A DNA stretch of 64,000 bases from Oxalicibacterium faecigallinarum (GTDB lineage Bacteria > Pseudomonadota > Gammaproteobacteria > Burkholderiales > Burkholderiaceae_D): the NCBI RefSeq assembly GCF_014635705.1, contig NZ_BMDI01000001.1:1566008-1630007 (forward strand). The letters run 5' to 3'. Below, one piece after another: positions 1 to 7,919 of this stretch. A program made the position numbers and the translations under genes. Numbering within the stretch: the stretch's first letter is position 1; each line of letters begins with the position of its first letter. Under the pieces are notes generated by a model, which was not told the origin of the DNA, made no database searches, and saw only the letters and a program-made list of their open reading frames with translations.

Positions 1-439
1 TATGGGATCCAAAGTACGTCGTGCTTATACAGTGATGGGCGATGCGGTCAATCTGGGATCACGTCTCGAAGCGATTACCAAGGTCTATGGCGTCGGCGTT
101 ATCGTCGGTGTACAAACACGCGAAGCTGCGCCAGAGTATGCCTACCGAGAGCTGGATCGTGTACGCGTCAAAGGCAAGAACGAACCGGTACCGATTTTTG
201 AGCCGATGGGATTGTTTAAAGAGCTCAATCACGTTGCGCGTGCGCGCATCGAAAAATGGCATGATGCGCTTGCCGCGATTCGTGCCATGCGATGGGATGA
301 CGCGGAACAAAAACTGCAAGCGCTGCAGGCAGATAAACCGCATGGCTTATACACACTTTATTTACAGCGAATCCAGCACTACCGTGATAATGCACCGCCA
401 GCAGATTGGGATGGTGTGACCACGTTCGACACCAAGTAA
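1..439 (+). CDS. Class III adenylate/guanylate cyclase, C-terminal part (5' end outside window)
   Basis: The frame is open from the window edge and carries the second half of a class III nucleotide cyclase catalytic domain: YTVMGDAVNLGSRLE is the conserved block in which the Asn and Arg bind the ribose and stabilise the transition state. It is followed by the usual RELDRVRVKGKNEPVPIFE strand. The remaining ~75 residues are helical and end a normal cyclase. Such proteins make cAMP or cGMP and often carry an N-terminal CHASE2 or other sensor, which cannot be seen here. The first Met in the window is internal to the domain, so it is not the true start. The family call is firm; the substrate is unknown. 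Confidence 0.85.
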   Translation, partial: MGSKVRRAYTVMGDAVNLGSRLEAITKVYGVGVIVGVQTREAAPEYAYRELDRVRVKGKNEPVPIFEPMGLFKELNHVARARIEKWHDALAAIRAMRWDDAEQKLQALQADKPHGLYTLYLQRIQHYRDNAPPADWDGVTTFDTK

Positions 440-492
440 TCCCAAGAATTATCTTGTTTCATCACGAGCCGGCATGCATTGGCGACTCCCGG

Positions 493-510
493 CATTGCAT
501 CAATGCAATG
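493..510. repeat. Perfect 8-2-8 inverted repeat
   Basis: CATTGCAT, two bases, then ATGCAATG. It lies in the 178-base gap between the cyclase and the next gene. No T-run follows directly, so it is more likely an operator or weak hairpin than a strong terminator. Its role is unknown. Confidence 0.4.
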
Positions 511-617
511 AATGCAAATTTTGAATCATCTTCCCACAACAAAACAGCTACTTATCCGACTAGTCGATTAAAGGTACATCGTTAAACTTATTGAACAACA
601 ACCCTTAGGAGACTGTT

Positions 618-809
618 ATGAAAAGTGAAAAAGATGATCTGCGTCGCAAGAGCGAGATGCCTAATGCAAGTTCAGGTAACCGCTCAAATGAACGTACCAT
701 CAAGCACGAAACGATTCCAGGACAAAAGCCTGCAACAGGCGCCCAGAACAATCAGCGCTCGCAAAAGGACAAGGCCTCGCAAAGCACGAGTGATGAGGAT
801 TTGAACTAA
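618..809 (+). CDS. Small hydrophilic protein, probably disordered
   Basis: A 63-residue protein preceded by a good ribosome site (AGGAGA about 7 bases before ATG) and followed at once by a strong terminator, which supports a real single-gene unit. It is almost wholly polar: Lys, Arg, Ser, Asn, Gln, Asp and Glu dominate, there is no Cys or Trp, no hydrophobic segment and no signal peptide. That composition suggests an intrinsically disordered cytoplasmic peptide. I recognise no family and propose no function. The Shine-Dalgarno and terminator are the main evidence that it is expressed. Confidence 0.6.
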   Translation: MKSEKDDLRRKSEMPNASSGNRSNERTIKHETIPGQKPATGAQNNQRSQKDKASQSTSDEDLN

Positions 810-828
810 GCACTTCACATTGTGCGAA

Positions 829-865
829 CAAAAAAGCCGCATCGAATGAACGATGCGGCTTTTTC
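829..865. terminator. Bidirectional rho-independent terminator
   Basis: Perfect 10-bp stem AGCCGCATCG / CGATGCGGCT (835-844, 851-860) with a six-base loop, flanked by A-run and T-run. It can serve both the small gene on the left and the leftward ABC operon ending at 903. Confidence 0.9.
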
Positions 866-902
866 ATGTATGACATCCGATCAACATTACAGATGGATGC
901 GA

Positions 903-1682
903 TCAACGACCAAACTCACGTTCCTTGACATGCGACCAACGCGCATGCGCAAAGCGCGCGGCGTAATCCAGAAAATAGCCCAGCATGCCGATCAGAATGA
1001 TCGCTGCCATCAATTCGGAATACGCCAGACGATCACGCGTATCGAGAATGAAGTAGCCCAGGCCGGCGGACACACCCAGCATCTCTGCCGGTACCAGCAC
1101 AATCCAGATGATGCCGATGGCCAGACGAACGCCAGTGAGAATATGTGCAGTAATCCCGGGCAGAATCACACGCAAGACAAGCTCCGTACGTGTTGCAGAC
1201 AAGCTCTTGGCAAGCATCAACCAGTTCGGATCCAGATGCATGACACCGGCAATCGTATTGAGCATGACCGGCCATACTGCAGCGAACGCCAACAGAAAAT
1301 AAACCGGTGCGTCACCAACGCCCAGCACCATGACAGCCAACGGCATCCACGACAATGGTGACACCATCCGCAAGAGCTGAAACAAAGGCGTGCTGCTATT
1401 GGCAAACACCTTCGACGTCGCCACCAAAATACCCAAAGGCACCCCGATGGCAAATGCAAACGCCAGACCGACAACAACCCGCTTCAGACTCAAATAAACG
1501 TGTAGCCAGATGTCGGCACCTGTCACCAGTTCAACAAATGCACGCGCTGTCGGCCACGGCGCGAACATGGCAGCAATCGGCGTCTGCTCTTCCAGCAGAG
1601 AGACGCCAAAGCTCCAAAGAATGATCGCGACGACCAGCCCGATTAAGGGCAGCAGAATGCGATCGCGCAAGACTTTTTTCAT
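903..1682 (-). CDS. ABC transporter permease (SsuC/TauC/NrtB type)
   Basis: A 259-residue inner-membrane permease of the binding-protein-dependent family used for sulfonates, taurine, nitrate and related small anions or heterocycles. It has about six hydrophobic segments, and the EAA-type cytoplasmic loop is visible around residues 158-180 (AKSLSATRTELVLRVILPG). Its start shares one base with the stop of the binding-protein gene (TGATG), so the two are translationally coupled. It is the last gene of the five-gene operon and ends at a bidirectional terminator. Family certain, substrate not assignable from the permease. Confidence 0.9.
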   Translation of the reverse strand: MKKVLRDRILLPLIGLVVAIILWSFGVSLLEEQTPIAAMFAPWPTARAFVELVTGADIWLHVYLSLKRVVVGLAFAFAIGVPLGILVATSKVFANSSTPLFQLLRMVSPLSWMPLAVMVLGVGDAPVYFLLAFAAVWPVMLNTIAGVMHLDPNWLMLAKSLSATRTELVLRVILPGITAHILTGVRLAIGIIWIVLVPAEMLGVSAGLGYFILDTRDRLAYSELMAAIILIGMLGYFLDYAARFAHARWSHVKEREFGR

Positions 1683-2923
1683 CAGACAGCAATCGTTTCC
1701 GTACGGGTGTAGCCAGCAGGCAAGCCGAATGCCGAAGGGCCGCCAGCCGCAGTGATCGCCTTGCGAACAAAACGGTCATCCACCAGATCCTTGGCAACAA
1801 ACTTCGGATCAAGTTTTTGCAGGAAGCTGATATCGCCTTCCACCTTGGTTTGCGTAATCGCGCGCACCAGTTCTTCGGTATAGGAAGGGAATGGATAAGG
1901 CTGGAAATCGATACGACGCTGATTCCAGTTCGGGTGCGCGATCACGCCACGCTTCTCATAACTGTTGAAGTCGCTGACAGCCAATACCTTGGTCAGCGCT
2001 TGCAGACTGTGCGGCGTGTATTTTTCCTCGCCGCTTGAGGCCATCAGCTTGGCTGTTTCCACTTGGTTGGAACGCGTCCACAATTGCGCATTGATGATGG
2101 CATTGGTGACACGTTGCGACCATTCCGGCTTGTCATTCAAATCGCGCTCGGCAAGGAAGGTGACGCAGCAGGCGTGATCTTTCCAGACGTCGCCCGAAAA
2201 GCGCAAAACTTTGCCAATACCGGCGATCTCTGCGTTGGCATTGAACGGCTCTGCCACAACAAAGCCGGCAATCGACTTCGTCGCCAAGGCAGAAACCATT
2301 TCCGACGGTGCCAGCACAACCAGATTGACTTCATTCGGTTTGATTGCCTCGCCGCGCGCACGCGTTACCGCAGTCAGATTATTCTTGCGCAGCAGCTGCT
2401 GAAACAGGATATTGTGGATTGAATACCAGAAGGGAATCGCAAACGTCTTGCCGCCGAGATCGCCAATCGTGTTGATATCGTTAGCGACAGTGACCGCCGA
2501 GCCATTGATGTGATTCCACGCCACCACCTTGGCAGGAAATTTGGAGCCATAACGCACCCACAAGGTCGCAGGCGACAGCAAGTGGATCACATTGACCTGA
2601 CCGGAAACGAATGCCTCGATGATCTGTGCCCAGCTGCGGAACAGGCGTGGTTTTTCTGCTTTCAGGCCCTGTTGTTCAAACAGCTTGCGACCGTGTGCCA
2701 CCAGCAATGGCGTTGCATCGGTGATCGGCAGATAGCCAATCTTGACCGGCTGGTCATCTCCCTTGAAATTCTGCGCCATTGCATCGCTAGCAAACAACAT
2801 CGGCGCAGCAGCACCCGCTGTTGCCATCGCCGACATCTGCAGGAAATCGCGGCGCGTCATACCGCAATCGCAATCGGAAGACGCGCAGATATGAATTTTC
2901 TTGTTGTTCGACAGCGTGCTCAT
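1682..2923 (-). CDS. ABC transporter substrate-binding protein, Tat-exported (NrtA/SsuA-like)
   Basis: A 413-residue periplasmic binding protein. Residues 24-51 form a twin-arginine signal (TRRDFLQ followed by an Ala-rich stretch ending near DAMAQ), so it is likely exported folded. Before the Tat motif lies a Cys-rich leader (CASSDCDCG), an extra kept in some NrtA-like proteins. The mature part begins with QPVKIGYLPITDATPLLVAHG, typical of the nitrate/sulfonate/taurine type, and contains FVVAEPFNA near the middle. It lies between the ATPase (27 bases upstream) and the permease (1-base overlap). The ligand cannot be read from sequence; the oxidative partners upstream argue against plain nitrate. 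Confidence 0.88.
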   Translation of the reverse strand: MSTLSNNKKIHICASSDCDCGMTRRDFLQMSAMATAGAAAPMLFASDAMAQNFKGDDQPVKIGYLPITDATPLLVAHGRKLFEQQGLKAEKPRLFRSWAQIIEAFVSGQVNVIHLLSPATLWVRYGSKFPAKVVAWNHINGSAVTVANDINTIGDLGGKTFAIPFWYSIHNILFQQLLRKNNLTAVTRARGEAIKPNEVNLVVLAPSEMVSALATKSIAGFVVAEPFNANAEIAGIGKVLRFSGDVWKDHACCVTFLAERDLNDKPEWSQRVTNAIINAQLWTRSNQVETAKLMASSGEEKYTPHSLQALTKVLAVSDFNSYEKRGVIAHPNWNQRRIDFQPYPFPSYTEELVRAITQTKVEGDISFLQKLDPKFVAKDLVDDRFVRKAITAAGGPSAFGLPAGYTRTETIAV

Positions 2924-2950
2924 GGTTATTACCTTTAATTAAGAAGTGAA

Positions 2951-3757
2951 TCAGGCAGTGATTTGTAATTGACGCAAGGCAGACAGAATCTGCATGCGTA
3001 ACTCGGTAACTTCGTTGGTATGTGCTTCGCGCGGACGTGGAATATCGAGTGTCCACTCCTGCACGATACGACCCGGCGCATCCGGTCCCTCATCCTTGCC
3101 CATCAGCAGGATGCGGTCAGCCACGAGGATGGCTTCGTCGATATCATGCGTCACCAGAAGAACGGCGGTATGCCAGCGATGCACCAGCTCGACCAGCAAG
3201 GTCTGCATGCCGGCACGCGTAATCGCATCCAGTGCCGAGAAAGGTTCGTCGGCAAAAAGCAGTTCGGGCTCACGGGCCAGTGCACGGGCCAGCGCAACAC
3301 GTTGTGCCATGCCGCCGGACAGTTGCGCCGGAAAAGCGCGTTCGTGTCCACGCAGACCAACAGCTTCCAGTGCCTCTGCAATGCGTGCCTGACGTGTTTG
3401 TTTGTCGATGACAGGTTGCCGCGCAAAGTCCAGGCCAAAGCCTGCGTTACCCGTTACATCCAGCCACGGCAACAAACTGGCTTGTTGAAAGACCAGCGCG
3501 GCACGTGGATGCGGCGCATCCAGTGGCTTGCCAAGAAACGAGACTTCGCCCTGCTGCTGCTCTGCCAAGCCAGCGAGTACGCGCAACAAGGTGGATTTTC
3601 CGCAACCGCTACCGCCCAGCAGGCAGACAATCTCGCGCTTGCGTACATGCAGCGACACATCCTTGAAGATGGTGCGACTGCCGTAACCAAAACGCAGATT
3701 ACGGCCTTCCAGTGCAATATCACCGATATCAGTTGGCGACACGTCGTAAGTCATCAT
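2951..3757 (-). CDS. ABC transporter ATP-binding protein (SsuB/TauB type)
   Basis: A 268-residue ATPase with every core motif: Walker A GGSGCGKST near residues 48-56, Q-loop (VFQQASLLPW), signature LSGGMAQRVALARAL, Walker B LLFADEPFSALD and the switch His in LLVTHDIDEA. It powers the permease/binding-protein pair downstream. Its start overlaps the end of the flavoprotein gene by four bases (ATGA), placing transport and oxidation genes in one translationally coupled operon. Complete, of normal length. Confidence 0.93.
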   Translation of the reverse strand: MMTYDVSPTDIGDIALEGRNLRFGYGSRTIFKDVSLHVRKREIVCLLGGSGCGKSTLLRVLAGLAEQQQGEVSFLGKPLDAPHPRAALVFQQASLLPWLDVTGNAGFGLDFARQPVIDKQTRQARIAEALEAVGLRGHERAFPAQLSGGMAQRVALARALAREPELLFADEPFSALDAITRAGMQTLLVELVHRWHTAVLLVTHDIDEAILVADRILLMGKDEGPDAPGRIVQEWTLDIPRPREAHTNEVTELRMQILSALRQLQITA

Positions 3758-4827
3758 GCTCCCGAGGTTGCTGCCTGCTTTTGTAATTCAATCTGCAATT
3801 GCGTGAGACTCGGCGTCACGATGGGAATGAATGCCGATTCGCGCCAGCGCCGTGCAAAGTTGCGGTCATTATCCTGCAAATAGGCGCGACCACCGCTGGC
3901 CTGCAATTCCAGCATGACCGCCTGCTGCACGATCTCCGCCAGCGTAATGCGAATGCGGAACAAGCCAGCCGCCTTAGTCTTGAAACTGCCGTCAAGAATA
4001 CCCGCCGTCATGGCTTCTACCACGTCATTCAGTTGCTGCTGCAATTCGCTGACACGGCCGTTCAGCTGACTGCGCGTGGCAGCACACAAGGCTTCTGCCG
4101 CACGCAGGCTGGCGCGCGCCAGGCCAATCGACATCCCGCATTGCATACCAAGAAATCCCGGGCGCACGCCCGGCAAGTATTCGCGCGCATTACTATGGAT
4201 GACCTCGTCCTCACTGATGTGCACAGCCTTCAGCTTGACTGCTGCGGTATTGCTGGAACGTAGCGCCATCAAATCGAGATCGGCACTGCGCTGCACGCCT
4301 TCAGTCTCATTACAAAAGCACACGATGGCAGGTGGCGCATCCTTTGACGAAGCAACCGCTGCAGCCGCAATAAAACCTTCCTTGCGCAAATTGGTTACCC
4401 ACGCCAGTGAGCCTTCAAGTTGAAAGCCATCTTGTTCAGGCGTCGCTGTAATTTGCAGCGACTCAATACCGGACAGGAACTTCATCGCATTCGATAACCC
4501 GGTAGCGCCAGCTCGCTCACCTTTCGCCAGTCGGGCAATCCAGCGTTCAGCCAGCACTTGATTCGGACTGTGCAGCAAATACTCGATGAATGTACGATGC
4601 CCCCAGAGTACGAATGCAGCGGTCAACGAATATTCCGCCACGTCTGCAATCGCATGAATCGCATCGCGCACATCACCGCCACTACCACCATACTGCTGCG
4701 GTACGCCCACACCAAACAGACCCGCTTCGCTCAGTTTGGGCAGCACCTCAGATGCCAGATCCTGCGAGCGATCAAGCGTATCGCTCTGCGCCTGCAGCCA
4801 GGTTTGCAATGTGGTGGGTAGTATCAT
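3754..4827 (-). CDS. Acyl-CoA dehydrogenase-like flavoprotein, possibly monooxygenase type
   Basis: A 357-residue member of the acyl-CoA dehydrogenase fold. The N-terminal helical domain holds VPQQYGGSGGDVRDA, followed by a beta domain and a C-terminal helical bundle with LELQASGGRAYL. The C-terminal GT-E-I segment carrying the catalytic Glu of true dehydrogenases is not seen; the protein ends with RNFARRWRESAFIPIVTPS instead. This is more like the SfnC/DszC flavin monooxygenase branch, where a reduced flavin is used to oxidise small sulfur or aromatic compounds. It overlaps the upstream AhpD-like gene by one base and the ATPase gene by four. The oxygenase reading is inference. Confidence 0.75.
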   Translation of the reverse strand: MILPTTLQTWLQAQSDTLDRSQDLASEVLPKLSEAGLFGVGVPQQYGGSGGDVRDAIHAIADVAEYSLTAAFVLWGHRTFIEYLLHSPNQVLAERWIARLAKGERAGATGLSNAMKFLSGIESLQITATPEQDGFQLEGSLAWVTNLRKEGFIAAAAVASSKDAPPAIVCFCNETEGVQRSADLDLMALRSSNTAAVKLKAVHISEDEVIHSNAREYLPGVRPGFLGMQCGMSIGLARASLRAAEALCAATRSQLNGRVSELQQQLNDVVEAMTAGILDGSFKTKAAGLFRIRITLAEIVQQAVMLELQASGGRAYLQDNDRNFARRWRESAFIPIVTPSLTQLQIELQKQAATSGA

Positions 4828-5381
4828 CAGATGGCTCCTGGCGCAAAGGGTAGCAATTCCTTGTTGATCGCACTACCTGCCAGGCTGTTTGCAAAATTGC
4901 ACAACGTAGCGAGGCTGATGCCGAGCACGACTTCCAGCGCTTGCTGCTCACTATAACCGGCTTGCAGAAATTGTTGATAATCACCGTCATCCACGCCACC
5001 ACGACGTGCAATCACGGCTTCGGCAAAATGACGGACTGCATCCAGCCTGGCATCGCCCGTGTCCTGTCCTTGTTGCAACGCACGCACCTGTTCAACCGGC
5101 AACTGTGCTTTTTTCAGTGAGATTGCCGTATGACCGGCTATGCAGAAGTCACAGCCGTGAATCCGCGCTGCCGTGATCTGCACGACCTCGCGCTCGGCCA
5201 GCGTCAGGGAGGTTTTTGCATTGATTCCGGAAACGGTCAGATAGGTTTCCAGCGCTTGTGGCGAGTTGGCCAGAACAGCAATCAGATTGGGCAGAAAGCC
5301 ATTGTTCGCAATGGCACGCTCAACAAAAGGTTTGCTATCGGCAGGTGCGGTCTCCAGTGTTCGTAGTGTCAGACGGGACAT
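4827..5381 (-). CDS. Carboxymuconolactone decarboxylase/AhpD-like peroxidase-related protein
   Basis: A 184-residue all-helical protein of the AhpD/CMD fold. The redox motif is present near residues 76-83 as HGCDFCIAGHTA, i.e. the CxxC plus downstream His used by AhpD-type disulfide reductases. It is the first gene of the five-gene operon and its stop overlaps the next start (TGATG). In this setting it may handle peroxide or a reactive product made by the flavoprotein, or relay thiols; that is inference from position. A palindromic site lies just upstream in the promoter region. Confidence 0.82.
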   Translation of the reverse strand: MSRLTLRTLETAPADSKPFVERAIANNGFLPNLIAVLANSPQALETYLTVSGINAKTSLTLAEREVVQITAARIHGCDFCIAGHTAISLKKAQLPVEQVRALQQGQDTGDARLDAVRHFAEAVIARRGGVDDGDYQQFLQAGYSEQQALEVVLGISLATLCNFANSLAGSAINKELLPFAPGAI

Positions 5382-5418
5382 GTCATTCCTCTTGAAATAA
5401 TTGACCGTCTATTATGGC

Positions 5419-5439
5419 ATCGTATGAATCGCATACCAT
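5419..5439. promoter_or_regulatory. Inverted repeat in operon promoter region
   Basis: ATCGTATG, five bases, then CATACCAT (7 of 8 pairs), about 40 bases upstream of the AhpD-like start on the minus strand. A CATAAT hexamer that could act as a -10 follows directly on the minus strand. Candidate operator, perhaps for the AraC protein encoded next door; unproven. Confidence 0.4.
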
Positions 5440-5479
5440 GCACCTACGTCGCTGTTTCTTGCTCAAACGTCTTTCGATA

Positions 5480-6406
5480 TCAGTTTAATTGCCGCAGATT
5501 GTCCCTGGCACGCACGCCACGCCGATAGGCGCCTGGCTGTTCACCAATGACTTTTTTGAAAGCGCGTGAAAATGCTGCATGCGAACGATAGCCAACATGC
5601 TCGGCGGTACGCTCAACCGACTCGCCTGCATGCAAATGCTGTGCGGCGATCTTCATGCGTAAGGACAGGAGGAATTGTGCTGGCGGCTGACCACTTGCGT
5701 CGACAAAATGTTTATAGAAACTGGCACGTGACATGTGTGTGACACGAGCCATTTCATCCGTCGACCAGTTTTCACCCGGAGCCTGCATCAAGTGATCCAG
5801 CAATGGCTTGAACTCGGTACGACGGGCCAGTGCCAGCAAGCCCGATGCAACCACATCGGATTGCGCGACGTGCCGCATGACATAGAAAAACAGAAGTTCC
5901 ACCAGACGCGCAATGAGCGGTGATGGCTGCTCCGGATCATCCCCGCCCTCTTCCAGAATCAAGTTAAGCAAAGCCCGTGCTGCGCGCAACGACGGATCAT
6001 CAGCACGCAGAATCACATAGTCTGGAAACGAATCGACAATCAATGCACTCAACGCTGTGCGAAAGTGAAAATAACCGCACGCCAGCCCGGTTGCATCGCT
6101 TGCAGCGGCGGCATTCAACGGCAGCATTGCCACCTGCGGCAAAACGGCAGTTCGCTCCTGCTCAGGACTCAAGAAATGAGGAATATCGCGCAACAGGAAA
6201 ACACCATCCTGAGGCTGCAATGCGATCGGCTCGGCACCTTCCAAATGCAAATAACAGTCACCATGCAACACCAGATGAAAACTGCCAAGCGCACGTCCTG
6301 CAGTCGAGGCACGCCAGCGACCACAGTATTGGCCGACATGAAACACCGTCGTTTGCAGTTCCAGACTGCCAAGTAACCAATGTACGAGTTGATCGGTATT
6401 GTTCAT
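5480..6406 (-). CDS. AraC-family transcriptional regulator with cupin sensor domain
   Basis: About 308 residues. The N-terminal half is a cupin-like ligand-binding domain (FHLVLHGDCYLHL, then a block with LLRDIPHFL) and the C-terminal ~100 residues hold two AraC helix-turn-helix motifs (TDEMARVTHMSRASFYKHF and ERTAEHVGYRSHAAFSRAFKK). I chose the ATG at 6406, beginning MNNTDQLVHWLL, because that is where homologous cupin domains begin; a GTG 12 codons upstream is also open. It lies upstream of, and in the same direction as, the transporter/flavoprotein operon, 98 bases away, and is its most likely regulator. Confidence 0.87.
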   Translation of the reverse strand: MNNTDQLVHWLLGSLELQTTVFHVGQYCGRWRASTAGRALGSFHLVLHGDCYLHLEGAEPIALQPQDGVFLLRDIPHFLSPEQERTAVLPQVAMLPLNAAAASDATGLACGYFHFRTALSALIVDSFPDYVILRADDPSLRAARALLNLILEEGGDDPEQPSPLIARLVELLFFYVMRHVAQSDVVASGLLALARRTEFKPLLDHLMQAPGENWSTDEMARVTHMSRASFYKHFVDASGQPPAQFLLSLRMKIAAQHLHAGESVERTAEHVGYRSHAAFSRAFKKVIGEQPGAYRRGVRARDNLRQLN

Positions 6407-6515
6407 TGAGCGAACATCGCGCTGCTCGCAAAGCGTGTACACGCCGGGAGCGCTAATGTAAAACGGAACAGCCTATCGCGATCTTTATCGCTCTACAACG
6501 AAGTGATTTTCATAA

Positions 6516-6538
6516 CCTTATGCACAGAAGGCATAAGG
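6516..6538. repeat. Perfect 8-7-8 inverted repeat
   Basis: CCTTATGC, seven bases, GCATAAGG. It sits between the deacetylase gene end and the AraC start, with no clear T-run on either strand. It may be a weak terminator of the glycosyltransferase operon or an operator for the AraC gene. The rest of the 275-base gap shows nothing I can name. Confidence 0.35.
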
Positions 6539-6681
6539 GCTCACCCATGATTTCCACTTCTCTCATACAAGCCAATCGATACTCGTGACCGGGCACAAGC
6601 GATTGACTCCGGCGAGCATGCAAGTACTGTACAGATAACGACCGTATCTGAACAGGCTGCGGCCTTTGCGCATCAACGGGT

Positions 6682-7515
6682 TCAGGCGCTTGCGGCCTGT
6701 TTCTGCTCCTGCAGCAAAAAGCAATCGGAGAGTTTTGCCAGTTGCACATGTGCCTGATCCAGCGCCCGTACGCAATCGAATGATTGAAGAAACGCATGTT
6801 CGATAACGCGTTGCTTGGCGATGTCATCATGCGGATATGGAGCCGTCGCCGGATGACACATGATCAGCATGCCGGGACGCGCTGCCTTGAGCCAGTCGCG
6901 AAAGCAGGCATCGTAATCGGCGCGATCAAATCCATACACGCCGCCAAAGCCATCGTTGGTCGGTATGGATTCGTAATACAGATGATCCGCCGTCACCTGC
7001 CCGCCCAGCAGTTTCAGGATCTGTGGTTTGCCTTTCCATGTCAGATCGGCAGGCACGGTATTACGCACCCAGATCGGTTTGTCGGCATACCGCCGTTGCA
7101 GCACCTTGATCAAGACCTGACGCACACCCGGTAGTTGATGTACGTGCTGATGACCATCAATGAAGTCAGGTGCGTGGCCGATTGCATCTTCAAAGGCGTC
7201 CAGTTGATCTTCCAACTTTTTTCTGATCTCTTTTGCCTGCATGCCTCGCAACAAACTACGCAGAATGACACTACGCAAGCCGGGCATTTTTTCCTGACCA
7301 AACCCTTCCGTCAGATTGAAGTGCAATCCGATATCAGTCTGTGTTGCATACGGCAGGAGAGCTGGTGCCGCCTGCTTCCAGCCGGGTGCCGTTGAAAAGC
7401 AACTCACGGCCGTCAGCCGTTTCTTGTCCAGCAAGTCCAGAATACCTTCATTTATACCGGCATTCTGCGCATAGTCGTCCGCACACAGTGCAATCGGCGT
7501 CAGTTTGTTGTTCAT
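6682..7515 (-). CDS. YdjC/ChbG-family carbohydrate deacetylase (NaxD/LgmC-like)
   Basis: A 277-residue YdjC-fold deacetylase. The metal site is visible: CADDYAQNAG near the N-terminus (adjacent Asp residues), GLHFNLTEG (His) and DGHQHVHQLPGV (two more His). Family members remove N-acetyl groups from sugars; in Francisella and Bordetella, homologues (NaxD, LgmC) deacetylate undecaprenyl-phosphate-linked hexosamine before transfer to lipid A. It is the last of three coupled genes, sharing one base with gtrA (TGATG). Given the GT2, GtrA and ArnT-like neighbours, a role in lipid A amino-sugar decoration is the best reading, though inferred from context. Confidence 0.85.
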   Translation of the reverse strand: MNNKLTPIALCADDYAQNAGINEGILDLLDKKRLTAVSCFSTAPGWKQAAPALLPYATQTDIGLHFNLTEGFGQEKMPGLRSVILRSLLRGMQAKEIRKKLEDQLDAFEDAIGHAPDFIDGHQHVHQLPGVRQVLIKVLQRRYADKPIWVRNTVPADLTWKGKPQILKLLGGQVTADHLYYESIPTNDGFGGVYGFDRADYDACFRDWLKAARPGMLIMCHPATAPYPHDDIAKQRVIEHAFLQSFDCVRALDQAHVQLAKLSDCFLLQEQKQAASA

Positions 7516-7919
7516 CAGGAAGCGATCCGTCTAAATGCCCACAGGCGGCTTAATACATAAGTCATGGCGGCAACTGTCAGTACCACAATTGCCAGCGCCA
7601 CGTAGTACGGTATGTCTGTGTAATGCAGAAAAAGAAAAAACAGAAATGCATTCATGAGGAAGCCAAGCACCGCTACCAACAGGAATCGCAGAAATGACTG
7701 ACGCTGACCTGGCTGGTGTCCCACCGTATCGGAAAACGTCCAGTACCGATGTCCGAAGTAACTGAACCAGAACGCCACCACGAACCCACCCACATTGGCA
7801 TGCAATGGTGCAATCTGCAGCAACTCAACCAGTGCAATGACGGTCCAGTAATGCACGCCCGCAGCCGTCAGACCAACTACGCCAAAGCGTGCGATGCGCC
7901 ATAGCTCCTCAAGCTTCAT
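7515..7919 (-). CDS. GtrA-family membrane protein (putative lipid-linked sugar flippase)
   Basis: A 134-residue integral membrane protein with four hydrophobic segments and the GtrA hallmarks RFGVVGLTAAGVHY at the N-terminus and FSYFGHRYWTF in the second segment. GtrA proteins are thought to move undecaprenyl-phosphate sugars across the inner membrane. It is coupled on both sides: a four-base ATGA overlap with the GT2 gene upstream and a one-base overlap with the deacetylase gene downstream. This places flipping between sugar loading and the periplasmic transfer step. Confidence 0.88.
   Translation of the reverse strand: MKLEELWRIARFGVVGLTAAGVHYWTVIALVELLQIAPLHANVGGFVVAFWFSYFGHRYWTFSDTVGHQPGQRQSFLRFLLVAVLGFLMNAFLFFLFLHYTDIPYYVALAIVVLTVAAMTYVLSRLWAFRRIAS

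Noticed and set aside
3020-3883. Open frame of 287 codons opposite the ABC ATPase gene
   Set aside because: Shadow; the Walker A/B and signature motifs on the minus strand fix the true gene.
6510-6830. 106-codon minus-strand frame overlapping the deacetylase gene end
   Set aside because: Out of frame with the deacetylase, no ribosome site and no recognisable features.
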